Below are positions 1 through 9,611 of a stretch of DNA of 64,000 nucleotides, in pieces (position 1 is the first letter of the stretch; each line of letters starts with the position of its first letter). The translations under genes and the position numbers were made by a program. Location: contig NZ_CP058334.1 of NCBI RefSeq assembly GCF_013391085.1, positions 2,666,001-2,730,000 on the forward strand. The letters run 5' to 3'. The stretch is from Natronomonas halophila (GTDB taxonomy: Archaea; Halobacteriota; Halobacteria; Halobacteriales; Haloarculaceae). Under the pieces are notes generated by a model. The model made no database searches. It saw nothing but the letters and a program-made list of their open reading frames with translations, and was not told the origin of the DNA.

Positions 1-376
1 AGGCCACGAGACGCTCAACCGCCTTCGCTGTCCACGTGACCGGCGATTTCGGATCGCGGTCGGGGTGGGTGGCGATCGGATCACGGAGTTCAGCAAGCCA
101 CGGCTTACCCAGAGCGCGACTCGTGAGATACCCGAGAACGTGTAGGTGAAACGGGTTATTGACCGACTGAACCACGTCTACGCTCTGCCGTCGGCCGAGA
201 CGAATACAGCGTCTGAGTGCCATCGGTGCTCCGAGGATGTAGGGTTCGGGTGCGTGGGCGATGGTGACGTTCCAGCCGTGGTCTTCGAGCAGGCGCTTTC
301 GGGTTGCGATTTTCTCCGCTCGGCCCCCTGAATCGGTGGGAAGACGGTTCGAAATGAGAAGTACTGTACCGGGCAT
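1..376 (-). CDS. Glycosyltransferase family 4, N-terminal part (cut by window edge)
   Basis: The minus strand is open from an ATG at 376 to the left edge (125 codons), so the C-terminal half lies outside. It begins MPGTVLLISNRLPTDSGG, followed by R-A-E-K and later a WLAELRDP segment. This is the usual opening of GT4 (GT-B fold) enzymes: a beta-strand, a Gly-rich loop and an N-terminal acceptor domain. The start is well fixed because the TAG stop of the upstream sulfatase-like gene (379-377) is followed directly by this ATG, so the two are surely cotranscribed. Substrate unknown. A role in the surface-glycan locus is inferred from context. Confidence 0.75.
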   Translation of the reverse strand, partial: MPGTVLLISNRLPTDSGGRAEKIATRKRLLEDHGWNVTIAHAPEPYILGAPMALRRCIRLGRRQSVDVVQSVNNPFHLHVLGYLTSRALGKPWLAELRDPIATHPDRDPKSPVTWTAKAVERLVA

Positions 377-1825
377 CTACATGTATCCGAGGTCTTCCAG
401 CTGCTGGACTGATTGCTCATCGAGTTCGTCGGCCGTTTTGCCCCCTCGTTTTACCCCAGCGGTCTCGATGTCCGAAAACGCGGAAGCGACTTTTCCCTCC
501 TCGTCGTTGGATTCAACCCACGCAGTCTGTGCGTCCCGTATTCTAATCGTGCGCTTCTCGTCGCGCCACGTGATGTATTTCCGGACGTCGTTCCCGCTTC
601 CCTCGTAGACGGTTCGTGCCGTCGAGGTGAACGGAGTCAGATCGGTGACGTATTTGCTCGCTCGTTCTTGAACCGGACCATCGAGACCATGTGCTGTGGC
701 GATGACGGGGCCTTCTGTAACGAACGCTTCTCGGTCCGTCTGCCCCTCAATCGTCGATTCGACTGCTGTCGGGAAGTCCGTCAGTGAAACGGGCTGGGAG
801 ACGACTCGGCCGTTGGTCTGACCTGGGTGCTTCACGACGAGCGGCACATGGAGGAGAGATTCGTGAATGGCGACGCTATGGGAGGCGATTTGGGTGTCTG
901 GACGGATACGGGACGGGTCGCCGAACCCCTCACCGTGATCTGATGTGACCACAAGGAGCGTATCGTCGAGTCCACCGCGCTCTCTCAGAGACTCAACGAG
1001 TCGTTCCAGTTCAGCGTCTAACTGCCGAATGCAACCGTCGTAGAGCGCTTCGAGCGAACTCCGCTGCCACCATGGACGCTGTCCGCCGTTGAATTCCCAT
1101 TTCACGTCCTCGATGTCGTTCTGCAGTCCCCGGAGTGTGTCGTCTCCCCAGTCGTCGAACTCCTCGTCGGGTTCGTATGGGTGGTGAGCGTCCATGTAGT
1201 TCACACAGGCGGCCCAGGGTTCATCTTGGTCTGCGGACCACTCGAGAAACAGGTCCGTATACGTCGACCCATGGGTTCCCACTGACTCCTTCGGAAGGAT
1301 ATCCGGATAATCGGACTGGAGCTTGATTGCGAGACCGTTCAATACCGACTGAATTGGTTGGCCGGATTCGAAGGCATGTCGCAGGAACTTCTGATATTCA
1401 CCCTGTCCCTCCTCAGCGACGAAGGTCGTCGGATCGGCGGCGTCGGGGAATGGGACGTTCCGTGGTCCTTCAATGTGGTCGAACGCGTCCTTGAGGCCCG
1501 TATCAATATCCGTAATCCAATTGTTCTCGGAGAAAACACCGGTCGCGTAACCTCGTTCACTGAGCGTTTCCCATATCGTGTTTCCGGGTTCGATTTTGTC
1601 CCCCGTTTTGGTAATCTCATGTTCTTCGATGTGAAGGCCAGTAAAGATACTCGCGTGGCTGTCGAGACTCCGTGCCGCAGGCGCGCGGGCGTGTTGATAT
1701 AGGGTTGCGTTCTCGGCGAAATCCTCCAAAAACGGCGTGGTACGGTTGTGGTATCCGTGTATACTCGTGTTCCGCGCTCGGACGGTATCAAGAACGACGA
1801 GCAGAACGTTCGGCGGCATGAACAT
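377..1825 (-). CDS. Sulfatase-like alkaline phosphatase superfamily protein
   Basis: A 482-aa cytosolic-looking protein of the sulfatase/phosphoglycerol-transferase branch. The metal-binding LDTVR lies at 12-16, the nucleophile region ARSLDSHASIFTG at 51-63, an NYMDAHHPYEP segment near 209-219 and SDHGEGFG at 295-302. The nucleophile position aligns with Ser53, but the formylglycine consensus C/S-x-P-x-R is absent (S-L-D-S-H instead). A true sulfatase needing formylglycine is therefore doubtful; phospho- or glycerophospho-transfer is an alternative. It ends QLEDLGYM, a tail shared with two other proteins here. Start is ATG 1825, or ATG 1819 two codons in. It heads an operon with the truncated glycosyltransferase. 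Confidence 0.8.
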   Translation of the reverse strand: MFMPPNVLLVVLDTVRARNTSIHGYHNRTTPFLEDFAENATLYQHARAPAARSLDSHASIFTGLHIEEHEITKTGDKIEPGNTIWETLSERGYATGVFSENNWITDIDTGLKDAFDHIEGPRNVPFPDAADPTTFVAEEGQGEYQKFLRHAFESGQPIQSVLNGLAIKLQSDYPDILPKESVGTHGSTYTDLFLEWSADQDEPWAACVNYMDAHHPYEPDEEFDDWGDDTLRGLQNDIEDVKWEFNGGQRPWWQRSSLEALYDGCIRQLDAELERLVESLRERGGLDDTLLVVTSDHGEGFGDPSRIRPDTQIASHSVAIHESLLHVPLVVKHPGQTNGRVVSQPVSLTDFPTAVESTIEGQTDREAFVTEGPVIATAHGLDGPVQERASKYVTDLTPFTSTARTVYEGSGNDVRKYITWRDEKRTIRIRDAQTAWVESNDEEGKVASAFSDIETAGVKRGGKTADELDEQSVQQLEDLGYM

Positions 1826-1900
1826 TCGTCGTCGGTGAGTGGCAATAATATTGCTGGAAATGGAACAAGGACTTAACCACTGGGTCGTATTCGCAAAATA

Positions 1901-2854
1901 ATGGCTCTCCGGTATGCGCTTTCAGAGATACGGAAACACGGGACGGACCGAACGTGGTGGCGCAAGCGATTTCTGACGCACGCCGTGAGCCGATATTTCA
2001 CTGACGTGCGGCGACCTCCCGCGACGCCGGTCGTCGAGAAGGACTGGGACAATCTCATCGTTCTGGACGCGTGCCGCTATGACCTCTTCGAGGAGGTTCA
2101 TGCTGAGACCCCGCTGCCAGGGACACTAGAAAAGCGCCGGAGCGTTCAATCGGGAACGCCCGGATTTCTCACCGAAAATTTCGCTGATGGGGAGTTCCAC
2201 GATACCGTGTACGTGACTGGGAATCCGTACGTGAACACGGACTTACCGGAGGAGACGTTCCACGCCGTCGAATCCGTCTGGAAGGACGGCTGGGACGACG
2301 ACCTTCAGACGGTCCGGCCGCAAACAATGGCCGACCGCACGCTTTCGGTCGCCGAGAAGTATCCCGATAAACGAATCATCAGTCATTTTCTCCAGCCGCA
2401 TGCGCCGTTCGTCGGTGACGTACAACTCGGTGAACGGGAGACGTTCGCAATCCGGGAACAGGCGATGGGGAACGAGAACGCGACAACTCGACATCGGACG
2501 CCGTTCGAGATGCTGGAAGCGGGAGAAGTCTCGTATGACGAAGTGTGGACTGCGTATAGGTCCAATCTCGAATCCTCATGGCCTGCCGTTCGGCAACTGC
2601 TCGAAAACCTGCAGGGATTGACGGCCGTCACCTCGGACCATGGAAACGCGATGGGTGAACGAGCATGGCCGTTCCCGATTCGGGTGTACGGCCATCCGCT
2701 CGGCATATTGATCCCCGCACTCACCGAGGTTCCATGGCTCACACATCAAAACGGTACCCGGAAGGACGTAAGTGCTGATCGACCGGTTGATGTGGACCGA
2801 CAGGTTGACGAGAAGACCAATGAACGCCTGCGGATGCTCGGTTACGCGGAATAG
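1901..2854 (+). CDS. Alkaline phosphatase superfamily protein (sulfatase-like, short form)
   Basis: A 317-aa protein with LIVLDACRYDLF (52-63) as the first metal-binding strand, HFLQPHAPF (162-170) and SDHGNAMGE (245-253) as the second metal site. It is shorter than usual sulfatases and has a basic N-terminal extension of about 45 residues. The nucleophile region is unclear; QSGTPGFLTENF (83-94) is the likely place, again without C-x-P-x-R. The C-terminus RLRMLGYAE matches the tails of the proteins at 377-1825 and 19057-20412. It is divergent from the first sulfatase-like gene (75-bp gap), and its 3' end overlaps the convergent GT2 gene by 13 bp. Role in glycan decoration is inferred from context. 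Confidence 0.75.
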   Translation: MALRYALSEIRKHGTDRTWWRKRFLTHAVSRYFTDVRRPPATPVVEKDWDNLIVLDACRYDLFEEVHAETPLPGTLEKRRSVQSGTPGFLTENFADGEFHDTVYVTGNPYVNTDLPEETFHAVESVWKDGWDDDLQTVRPQTMADRTLSVAEKYPDKRIISHFLQPHAPFVGDVQLGERETFAIREQAMGNENATTRHRTPFEMLEAGEVSYDEVWTAYRSNLESSWPAVRQLLENLQGLTAVTSDHGNAMGERAWPFPIRVYGHPLGILIPALTEVPWLTHQNGTRKDVSADRPVDVDRQVDEKTNERLRMLGYAE

Positions 2855-3765
2855 ACGGTGAATCCGTAGAGATACCCGAATCCGACACATGCAGTAAACA
2901 GCCACAGGAACAGGAGTTGTTTTCCCTGGCTAAGCGAGGGGCTGGTGAGGAGTTTTTTGATTCGATTGGGGGTAAAATCTACTAGCAAACGCTTCAAGAA
3001 TTCGCTTTCTTCACCGCTCGTTTCTGGGAGTAATACTTCCATCGCTCGCTTGGAATACCCTTGCCAGAACGCGCGGTTTAGTAGCCACATTGCGTCGGTC
3101 CGATAGTCGAATACCTTGTGTTCGACTTCGGCGTTGGGGTTGTACCAAACCTGTTCACCGTATTCGTCCGCAAGTCGGGCACAGAGTTCGGTCTCGCCGC
3201 CCTGCAGGTTCTTATCGCCTTTCCTCCCACCAATGTCGGTGTCGAATCCTCCGAGGTCAAGGAACACGTCTCGACGGAACGAGAGGTTCGAACCGAAGGT
3301 ATTGCGTACGTAGCCCGGACCATCAGCGAATCCGCGATGGGTGACGCCGACAAGCCAGTAGAACTCCTCGGGAAGGAAATCGGGCTTTCCAGCGACCCAT
3401 CTCGGTGTCATCTTTCCACCAACAGCGAGGGCATCCTGCTCCTCGTAGCCCTGGACGAGTTCTTCGATCCATCGTTCGTCGGCGACGGCGTCATCATCGA
3501 TAAAGGCGACAACCTCACCATCGGCGAGTTCTGCTCCCATGTTCCGGCTCTCCAGCAGTCCCATGTTCTCGTCGTTACAATGGGTGGCTACCCGATTATT
3601 CTCTCCGTAGTCGTCACGAACCCGTTCGTAGACAGCTTCCGTGCCGTCGACGACGACGACAAGTTCGACGTCGGCGTAGGTCTGTGTGAGCACGCTTTCA
3701 GCGGCTTCTCGGAAGTCGTCGTATCGCTCCATAGAATAGACACAGAGGACGACCGAGACTTTCAT
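2842..3765 (-). CDS. aglG: Glycosyltransferase family 2, AglG-like
   Basis: A 307-aa GT-A enzyme. It starts MKVSVVLCVYSMERY, has the acidic FIDDDA motif (D90-D92) for metal and nucleotide-sugar binding, and a long KPDFLPEEFYWLVGVTHRGF stretch that I recall from haloarchaeal AglG, the dolichyl-phosphate glucuronosyltransferase of Haloferax N-glycosylation. The hydrophobic C-terminus (about 283-302) fits membrane attachment. Its neighbours encode an AglF-like nucleotidyltransferase and an epimerase, which supports a glycan role. AglG is proposed from remembered similarity, and the exact sugar is not proven by the sequence. Confidence 0.75.
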   Translation of the reverse strand: MKVSVVLCVYSMERYDDFREAAESVLTQTYADVELVVVVDGTEAVYERVRDDYGENNRVATHCNDENMGLLESRNMGAELADGEVVAFIDDDAVADERWIEELVQGYEEQDALAVGGKMTPRWVAGKPDFLPEEFYWLVGVTHRGFADGPGYVRNTFGSNLSFRRDVFLDLGGFDTDIGGRKGDKNLQGGETELCARLADEYGEQVWYNPNAEVEHKVFDYRTDAMWLLNRAFWQGYSKRAMEVLLPETSGEESEFLKRLLVDFTPNRIKKLLTSPSLSQGKQLLFLWLFTACVGFGYLYGFTVYSA

Positions 3766-3864
3766 TCAGCGGGTGTATCCACGAACAGCCGATAAGCGTT
3801 GTGTCTGCGCTTCGCTAGTCTCTGTAGCCGAAAACACTTGTACACATGGTGGTAGAAAGAACGT

Positions 3865-4623
3865 ATGCAAGCTGTCGTACTCGCCGCCGGCGAGGGAACG
3901 CGTCTCCGGCCTCTCACCGAAGATAAACCAAAGGCACTGGTCGAAGTCGACGGCCGGCCCATCCTGAGTCACTGTTTCGACCGACTCATCGAACTTGACG
4001 CGGACGAATTGCTCGTCGTCGTCGGTTACAAGAAAGAACGCATCATCGATTACTACGGCGACGAATATGAGGGCGTTCCGATTACGTATACCCACCAGCG
4101 GGAACCGAAGGGACTCGCCCACGCGCTCCTGACCGTCGAAGAGCAGGTTGATGACGACTTCATGCTCATCCTCGGGGACAACATCTTCGAGGCGAACCTC
4201 GCGGACGTGGTCAACCGTCAACGTGAGGACCGTGCCGATGCGGCCTTCCTCGTTGAAGAGGTGCCGTGGGAGGAAGCCTCCCGTTACGGCGTCTGTGACA
4301 CGAACGACTACGGCGAGATAACAGAGGTCATCGAGAAACCTGACGACCCGCCGACGAACCTCGTGATGACCGGCTTCTACACGTTCACACCGGCCATCTT
4401 TCACGCCTGCCATCTCGTCCAGCCCTCCGACCGCGGCGAGTACGAGCTCTCGGATGCCATCGACCTCCTGATTCAGTCCGGTCGGACTATCGACGCCATC
4501 CGGATGGACGGCTGGCGTATCGACGTCGGCTATCCAGAGGACCGTGAGGAGGCCGAACGCCGCCTGCAGGAAGGCTATGAGGTAGATGACGAAGCCGAGG
4601 AAGCAAGCGCGGCTTCCGAATAG
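3865..4623 (+). CDS. aglF: Sugar-1-phosphate nucleotidyltransferase, AglF-like
   Basis: A 252-aa enzyme with the signature LAAGEGTRLRPLTEDKPKAL at 6-25, LILGDN for the metal-binding Asp, and MTGFYTFTPAIF. Length and motifs match haloarchaeal AglF, a UTP:glucose-1-phosphate uridylyltransferase of the N-glycosylation pathway that makes UDP-glucose. The acidic C-terminal tail (VDDEAEEASAASE) is typical of halophiles. It is followed after 48 bp by an epimerase on the same strand, a likely operon. Divergent from the AglG-like gene. Family confident; UTP versus dTTP preference inferred. Confidence 0.85.
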   Translation: MQAVVLAAGEGTRLRPLTEDKPKALVEVDGRPILSHCFDRLIELDADELLVVVGYKKERIIDYYGDEYEGVPITYTHQREPKGLAHALLTVEEQVDDDFMLILGDNIFEANLADVVNRQREDRADAAFLVEEVPWEEASRYGVCDTNDYGEITEVIEKPDDPPTNLVMTGFYTFTPAIFHACHLVQPSDRGEYELSDAIDLLIQSGRTIDAIRMDGWRIDVGYPEDREEAERRLQEGYEVDDEAEEASAASE

Positions 4624-4671
4624 CGAATCGATTCCGGACGGCTTTTTGTACGGCCGAAGCGAGGAACGCCC

Positions 4672-5661
4672 ATGCACGTACTCGTCACCGGCGGCGCCGG
4701 TTTCATCGGTGGCCATCTCGCGGAGGCCTTCCTCGAGGATGGCCACGATGTGACCGTTATCGACGCGATGGATCCCTTCTACGATCTGGGCATCAAAGAG
4801 TACACGCTGGATGTCCACCGCGAGGTGGCCGACCGTGAGGGCGTCGACTACGACTTCGTCGAGGGGGATATTCGTAACGAGGAGTTGGTCAACGAACTCG
4901 TTGACGAGGTCGATTACGTCTACCATCAGGCCGCCAAAGCCGGTGTCCGGCCGAGCGTCGAAGCCCCGCGGGAGTACGATGAGGTGAACGTCGACGGGAC
5001 GCTCAACCTTCTGGACGCGGCCCGAAACACGGACCTCGAACGGTTCGTCATGGCCTCCTCGTCGTCGGTGTACGGCGGCCGCGAGGAGTACGTCCCCTTT
5101 TCGGAGACTGACCCAACGATGCCCGTCTCGCCGTACGGTGCCTCGAAACTCGCCGCCGAGCGCTACGCGTGTGCGTACAACGAGGTCTACGACGTGTCTG
5201 CGGTCGCCCTGCGGTACTTCACCGTCTACGGCCCACGGATGCGTCCGAATATGGCTATCTCGAATTTCGTCTCACGATGCCTGAACGACAAGCCACCCGT
5301 AGTCTACGGCGACGGCACCCAGACGCGTGATTTCACATATATCGCGGATATTATTGAGGCCAACCGGACGCTGCTGGACAGCGACGCCGCCGATGGAGAG
5401 GCCGTCAACATCGGGTCGACGGACAACATCGAGATTCGGACGTTGGCGAAGGAAATCCGCGACCAGCTCGCGCCCGAGTTGGAGATCGAATACGCCGAAC
5501 GGTACGACGCCGACGCTGAACACACGCTTGCGGATACGTCGAAGGCCGAGCAGTTACTTGACTACGACCCAGACCACACCATCCGTGAAGGCGTCGAGAA
5601 GTTCATCGAGTGGTACCGACAGAACCGCGAGTGGTACGAGCCGCTCGTGATGGCATCGTAG
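4672..5661 (+). CDS. NAD-dependent nucleotide-sugar epimerase/dehydratase
   Basis: A 329-aa extended short-chain dehydrogenase. Rossmann motif GGAGFIG at 7-13, catalytic Ser region ASSSSVYG near 129-135, and Y155-x3-K159 in SPYGASK. The segment DPFYDLGIKEY after the first strand and the later RYFTVYGPR are typical of UDP-glucose or UDP-glucuronate 4-epimerases. It follows the AglF-like gene by 48 bp, so it probably acts on the nucleotide sugar made there (UDP-Glc/UDP-GlcA or the galacto forms). Substrate is inferred; a decarboxylase or dehydratase is possible. Confidence 0.8.
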   Translation: MHVLVTGGAGFIGGHLAEAFLEDGHDVTVIDAMDPFYDLGIKEYTLDVHREVADREGVDYDFVEGDIRNEELVNELVDEVDYVYHQAAKAGVRPSVEAPREYDEVNVDGTLNLLDAARNTDLERFVMASSSSVYGGREEYVPFSETDPTMPVSPYGASKLAAERYACAYNEVYDVSAVALRYFTVYGPRMRPNMAISNFVSRCLNDKPPVVYGDGTQTRDFTYIADIIEANRTLLDSDAADGEAVNIGSTDNIEIRTLAKEIRDQLAPELEIEYAERYDADAEHTLADTSKAEQLLDYDPDHTIREGVEKFIEWYRQNREWYEPLVMAS

Positions 5662-5686
5662 GCTGGCTGCTCACTCGAGGGGCACG

Positions 5687-6928
5687 CTATCGGGTTCGAA
5701 CCAGAAGGAGCGCCAGGAGGCCGGCCGTCAGCGAGAACCCGCCTAACACAACGAACAGTATCGACGTTGAGCCGTAGGTTCGGACGGCCCCGATAATCGC
5801 GGCGCCGAGGGCGCCGACGCCGAAGATGGCGAGATACGTATACCCGAACGAGAGGCCTCGCGACCCAGCGAGCGAGTACTTCGCGATGGTCGCCTGCGAG
5901 AGCGGCTGCATCGCGAACAGCGCGAATCCGACCAGGAAACTCACCGCCAACAGCCCCCACAGGCCCGTCTCGGCAGCCGGGACGAACAACAGGGCGAGCG
6001 TGGTGAGTAACCCGAGCATCAGCAACATCCCGCGGTCGGGTTCGATGCGTTCGGTGAGGCGGCCGCCCAGATACTGCCCGCCGATGCCGACCATCAGCAG
6101 GCCGGCGTACAGGTACTGCGCGAGGTCGAACTCCTCGGCAAGCGGGCTATCGGGGGCGAACAGGCCGAGGCGGGTGTCGCCGATGGTCACCGTGAGGAAC
6201 TCGCCGAGCAGTTCGGGCAGGAACGTGACGACGCCGCGGTAGTAGAGGCCGTTGAACGCGACGATGACGAAGACGAGCGCGAAGCCGACCGTGAACAGCT
6301 GTCGGGTCTCTGCGAGGAATTCGGCGGGTGACGACGGGGGTTGTCGCTCGCCACCGTCGGCCATCTCGACGGCTGCCGTCGGGTCGAACTCGATAGAAAG
6401 CCCCACGACCGCGGCGATTAGCGCCGGCACCGCGAGAATCGCGACAACGAGTTCCCACTCGAAGACGAGCAAGAGCAGCGCGGTCACGAGTGGGCCAGCC
6501 GCGATACCGACGTTGCCGGCCATCCCGTGGTAGGCGAAGCCGCGCCCGCGTTCCCGGACGCCGTTGCTGATGAGCGTGAGGCCAGCGGGGTGATAGACGC
6601 TGGCTGCAGCGCCCCAGATGGCGATAGCCACTGTGATACCGACGACGTTCGGTGCGATACTCAATACTAGAAACGATAGCCCCATCCCGGCGAGACAGAG
6701 GCTGATGAGTCGCCGCGAGCCGAAGCGGTCGACCAGCAGGCCACCGGGCAGCGCGCCGACGCCGAAGAGCCCGTAGCCGACCGCGACGGCCCCGCCCAGG
6801 ACGGCCGACGTCGTCGAGAACTCCAGGAGCCACACCGTCATCAGGATGGGTATTGACAGCTCGTAGATGTGGACCATCGCGTGGCCGGCCATCACGAATC
6901 CGACGATCGAACGGTCGTTCTCGTCCAC
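5687..6928 (-). CDS. Major facilitator superfamily transporter
   Basis: A 413-aa, very hydrophobic protein with about 12 predicted membrane segments in two halves and a hydrophilic loop around residues 185-205 (ADGGERQPPSSP). The short loop LVDRFGSRRL between helices 2 and 3 is the MFS signature region. It resembles bacterial and archaeal drug or sugar exporters of this superfamily, but no substrate can be read. Start appears to be GTG at 6928. It lies convergent to the epimerase gene and divergent from the phosphoglycosyltransferase, so it may be a bystander in the glycan locus. Confidence 0.8.
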   Translation of the reverse strand: MDENDRSIVGFVMAGHAMVHIYELSIPILMTVWLLEFSTTSAVLGGAVAVGYGLFGVGALPGGLLVDRFGSRRLISLCLAGMGLSFLVLSIAPNVVGITVAIAIWGAAASVYHPAGLTLISNGVRERGRGFAYHGMAGNVGIAAGPLVTALLLLVFEWELVVAILAVPALIAAVVGLSIEFDPTAAVEMADGGERQPPSSPAEFLAETRQLFTVGFALVFVIVAFNGLYYRGVVTFLPELLGEFLTVTIGDTRLGLFAPDSPLAEEFDLAQYLYAGLLMVGIGGQYLGGRLTERIEPDRGMLLMLGLLTTLALLFVPAAETGLWGLLAVSFLVGFALFAMQPLSQATIAKYSLAGSRGLSFGYTYLAIFGVGALGAAIIGAVRTYGSTSILFVVLGGFSLTAGLLALLLVRTR

Positions 6929-7048
6929 GAAGGAGAGTATTCAACGATGACATAATAGACTCACGTCTGTCCGCTCGCAGAAGGAAGCCGCGAGAGGGTT
7001 CGACAACCGTCCGACACAGTCGGAGCGTTTATTCGCGTCGGATACAGA

Positions 7049-8461
7049 ATGCAGGATATGACTGGCGGGTGGCGATATCGGATTGCGAGCGTCCTCGGGG
7101 TAGTCTCGCTTTCCGTGCTCGCTGTCCGCATCGCCAACGTGCCGGCGCTGCAGGCCGGATTCGCGCTCATTCCCGTTATCGGTCATCTGCCTTTCGAGCC
7201 GGCATATGGTGCGGAGTTCGCCTTCGAGGCCGCTACCACGGCGTTGGTTATGCTGGCAGCGCTCGTGCCGCTCTACAAGCCGCGGCCACGACGGATTCTC
7301 GACGCTGCCGAGCTGGCCACGCGACGTGTCTTGCTCGGCTGTATAGCGCTGGCCGCTATCGGCTACTTCGACTATACGTACCGGTTGCCGAGGGCAACGC
7401 TCGTGGTGGCGGGCGCGCTCGTCCTCGTCACGATTCCGCTGTGGTTCGTCGCGATTCGACGGCGTCCCCGCGGCGAGACCGGTCGGACGCTTATCGTCGG
7501 CGACGACCCTGAAACGATGGGTGATATCCTGAATGCGCTTAATGGTGGTGTCGTCGGCTACGTCTCGCCGCCGTCGGCGTACTTCGGAGCAGAAAGGGGA
7601 CCCCAGCCGACGGTGCCAGCGAGCGCCGACGGCGGTCGACCGGAAACGCTCGACGAACTGGCATGTCTCGGTGGACTCTCGCGACTCGACGAGGTGCTGG
7701 TGGAGTACGATATCGACACAGTTGCGTTAGCGTTTGCTCAACCGGATCGCGCGGAGTTTTTCGGTACGTTAGACGCGTGCTACGAGTACGGTGTGACTGC
7801 GAAAGTCCACCGGGAACACGCCGATAGCGTGTTAACGACCGGCTTTGGAAGTGAGGAGTTAGTTGACGTAGACTTGGAGCCGTGGGATCCGCTAGACCAC
7901 GTCATGAAGCGAATCTTTGATACAGCGTTTGCCGGGCTTGGATTACTCGCGCTGTCCCCCGTTATGTTGGTGATTGCGGCGGCGGTCAAACTGGAAGACG
8001 GCGGTTCGGTTCTATACAGACAAGAGCGGACGGCTTCGTTCGGTGATACGTTTCGGGTGTACAAATTCCGAAGTATGGTCGAGAACGTCGAAGACGCCGA
8101 ACCGGTCGACGACGGGAAGAATCCCTATATTACACGAGTAGGCGCGGTGGTTCGTCGGACGCATCTCGACGAGATTCCACAGTTGTGGTCGATTCTAAAG
8201 GGTGACATGAGCGTTGTCGGCCCCCGTGCAGCGTGGGTCGAAGAGGAGGTGGAACTGGAATCAGTTGCTGATGACTGGCGGAAGCGCTGGTTCGTGAAGC
8301 CGGGTCTGACCGGGCTAGCGCAGATCAACGATGTTTCGAGTACCGAACCGGAGAAAAAGTTGCGCTACGACGTGGAGTACATTCGGCGGCAGTCACTGTG
8401 GTTCGATTTGAAGATCGTAGTGAGACAGATCTGGTTGGTCGGAAAGGACTTCATTAACTAG
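7049..8461 (+). CDS. Polyprenyl-phosphate sugar phosphotransferase (WbaP/PssY-like)
   Basis: A 470-aa initiating phosphoglycosyltransferase. Four or five N-terminal membrane helices (to about residue 135), then a CoA-binding-like domain (about 146-265), then the bacterial sugar transferase domain from K287: KRIFDTAFAGLGLL, YKFRSM (338-343), DEIPQLWSILKGDMSVVGPR (374-393). Such enzymes move a sugar-1-phosphate onto a lipid phosphate to start a glycan chain. TTTATT at 7028-7033 lies about 27 nt ahead of the second in-frame ATG (7058), which may be the true leaderless start. It ends 10 bp from the convergent wecB-like gene. Confidence 0.88.
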   Translation: MQDMTGGWRYRIASVLGVVSLSVLAVRIANVPALQAGFALIPVIGHLPFEPAYGAEFAFEAATTALVMLAALVPLYKPRPRRILDAAELATRRVLLGCIALAAIGYFDYTYRLPRATLVVAGALVLVTIPLWFVAIRRRPRGETGRTLIVGDDPETMGDILNALNGGVVGYVSPPSAYFGAERGPQPTVPASADGGRPETLDELACLGGLSRLDEVLVEYDIDTVALAFAQPDRAEFFGTLDACYEYGVTAKVHREHADSVLTTGFGSEELVDVDLEPWDPLDHVMKRIFDTAFAGLGLLALSPVMLVIAAAVKLEDGGSVLYRQERTASFGDTFRVYKFRSMVENVEDAEPVDDGKNPYITRVGAVVRRTHLDEIPQLWSILKGDMSVVGPRAAWVEEEVELESVADDWRKRWFVKPGLTGLAQINDVSSTEPEKKLRYDVEYIRRQSLWFDLKIVVRQIWLVGKDFIN

Positions 8462-8471
8462 AGACGGATAC

Positions 8472-9566
8472 CTATAATTCCTCTTCGAGAATAGAGACTA
8501 TCTTTTCCGCTGAATTTCCATTCCCATACAGATGCGGATGTCCGGTCATCTCCTGTCGAATCGTTGGATTCTGATAAATCTCTCTGATTCGCTTGCTAAG
8601 ATTCTTGGGTTCAACGAGCTCATTTACGCCGGCCTTGATAGTTTCCGGGCGCTCGGTATTCGGACGCACCGTAAGACAGGGGACTTCGAGTATCGAAGCT
8701 TCTTCTTGAATTCCTCCGGAATCGGTCGATACGAGGCGGGCGCTATTGAGGAGTTTAAGGAAATCGAGATAATTGAGAGGGTCTATGAAGCGAAGTGCTC
8801 CGTCTGAGTTGACGTCGATTCCCGCAAGAGCATCCTGGGTTCGCGGATGGACGGGAAAGATGACGGGGAACGACTGGTCATCTAGTGCGTCGATTATTTT
8901 CACGAGGCGATCCTGTTGATCCGTATTTCTGGGTCTGTGAATCGTCGCTACTGCGTATCGGTCTTCGCTGATTCCAAGTCGTTCGAGGACAGCAGATTGT
9001 TTCTCGGCGATTGGCGCATGCTCAAGACACGCGTCGACCACAGTATTACCGACCATCCAGACGTTCGTAGTAACCCCTTCTGCGGAAAGGTGTTCGACCG
9101 CTGTTTCAGTCGGGGCAAATGCTAAATCGGTCACTCGGTCCGCGAGGACTCGATTAACTTCTTCTGGCATCGACCGATCGAAACTCCGGATACCTGCTTC
9201 TATATGAGCAAACGCTGGATCCATCTTGCTCGTGGCGAGCGCAGCCGAGAGAACGGCGTTCGTATCGCCGAGTGCGACGACGGCGTCTGGAGATAGAGCG
9301 GTAATCGCTCGTTCGATTCCGCGAAGGGCTTCCGCGGTTTGCTCGCCCTGTGTACCACTCCCGATTCCGAGCCATTCGTCTGGTTTGGGTACTGATAGGG
9401 TTTCGAAGAACACGTCGCTCAGTTCGTCGTCGTAGTGCTGTCCGGTATGGATGAGTTGCGTCGAGAATTTCTCGGACGCTTCGGTGGCACGGATTACGGG
9501 CGCCAGTTTGATGATTTCCGGCCGAGTTCCGAGAACAAAGAGTAATTCGCGTGAATCTGTAGCCAT
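8472..9566 (-). CDS. wecB: UDP-N-acetylglucosamine 2-epimerase (non-hydrolysing)
   Basis: A 364-aa enzyme of the WecB/MnaA family that interconverts UDP-GlcNAc and UDP-ManNAc. Motifs seen: GTRPEIIK (13-20), HTGQHYD, DTNAVLSAALA, HIEAGIRSFDRSMPEEVNR and STDSGGIQEEA, covering the UDP-binding and catalytic acidic residues. It is the last gene of a minus-strand operon (epimerase, wecC-like, glycosyltransferase, this gene; 45 bp from the preceding one). With the adjacent UDP-ManNAc dehydrogenase it gives a route UDP-GlcNAc to UDP-ManNAc to UDP-ManNAcA. Confidence 0.92.
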   Translation of the reverse strand: MATDSRELLFVLGTRPEIIKLAPVIRATEASEKFSTQLIHTGQHYDDELSDVFFETLSVPKPDEWLGIGSGTQGEQTAEALRGIERAITALSPDAVVALGDTNAVLSAALATSKMDPAFAHIEAGIRSFDRSMPEEVNRVLADRVTDLAFAPTETAVEHLSAEGVTTNVWMVGNTVVDACLEHAPIAEKQSAVLERLGISEDRYAVATIHRPRNTDQQDRLVKIIDALDDQSFPVIFPVHPRTQDALAGIDVNSDGALRFIDPLNYLDFLKLLNSARLVSTDSGGIQEEASILEVPCLTVRPNTERPETIKAGVNELVEPKNLSKRIREIYQNPTIRQEMTGHPHLYGNGNSAEKIVSILEEEL

Positions 9567-9611
9567 CGGTTCTAATGGTCGCCTCTACAGGCCGAAACGG
9601 TTCGTACTGAT

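Noticed and set aside
3766-4926. Open frame of 386 codons antisense to the AglF-like gene
   Set aside because: Spans the whole AglF-like gene and the start of the epimerase; no family features.
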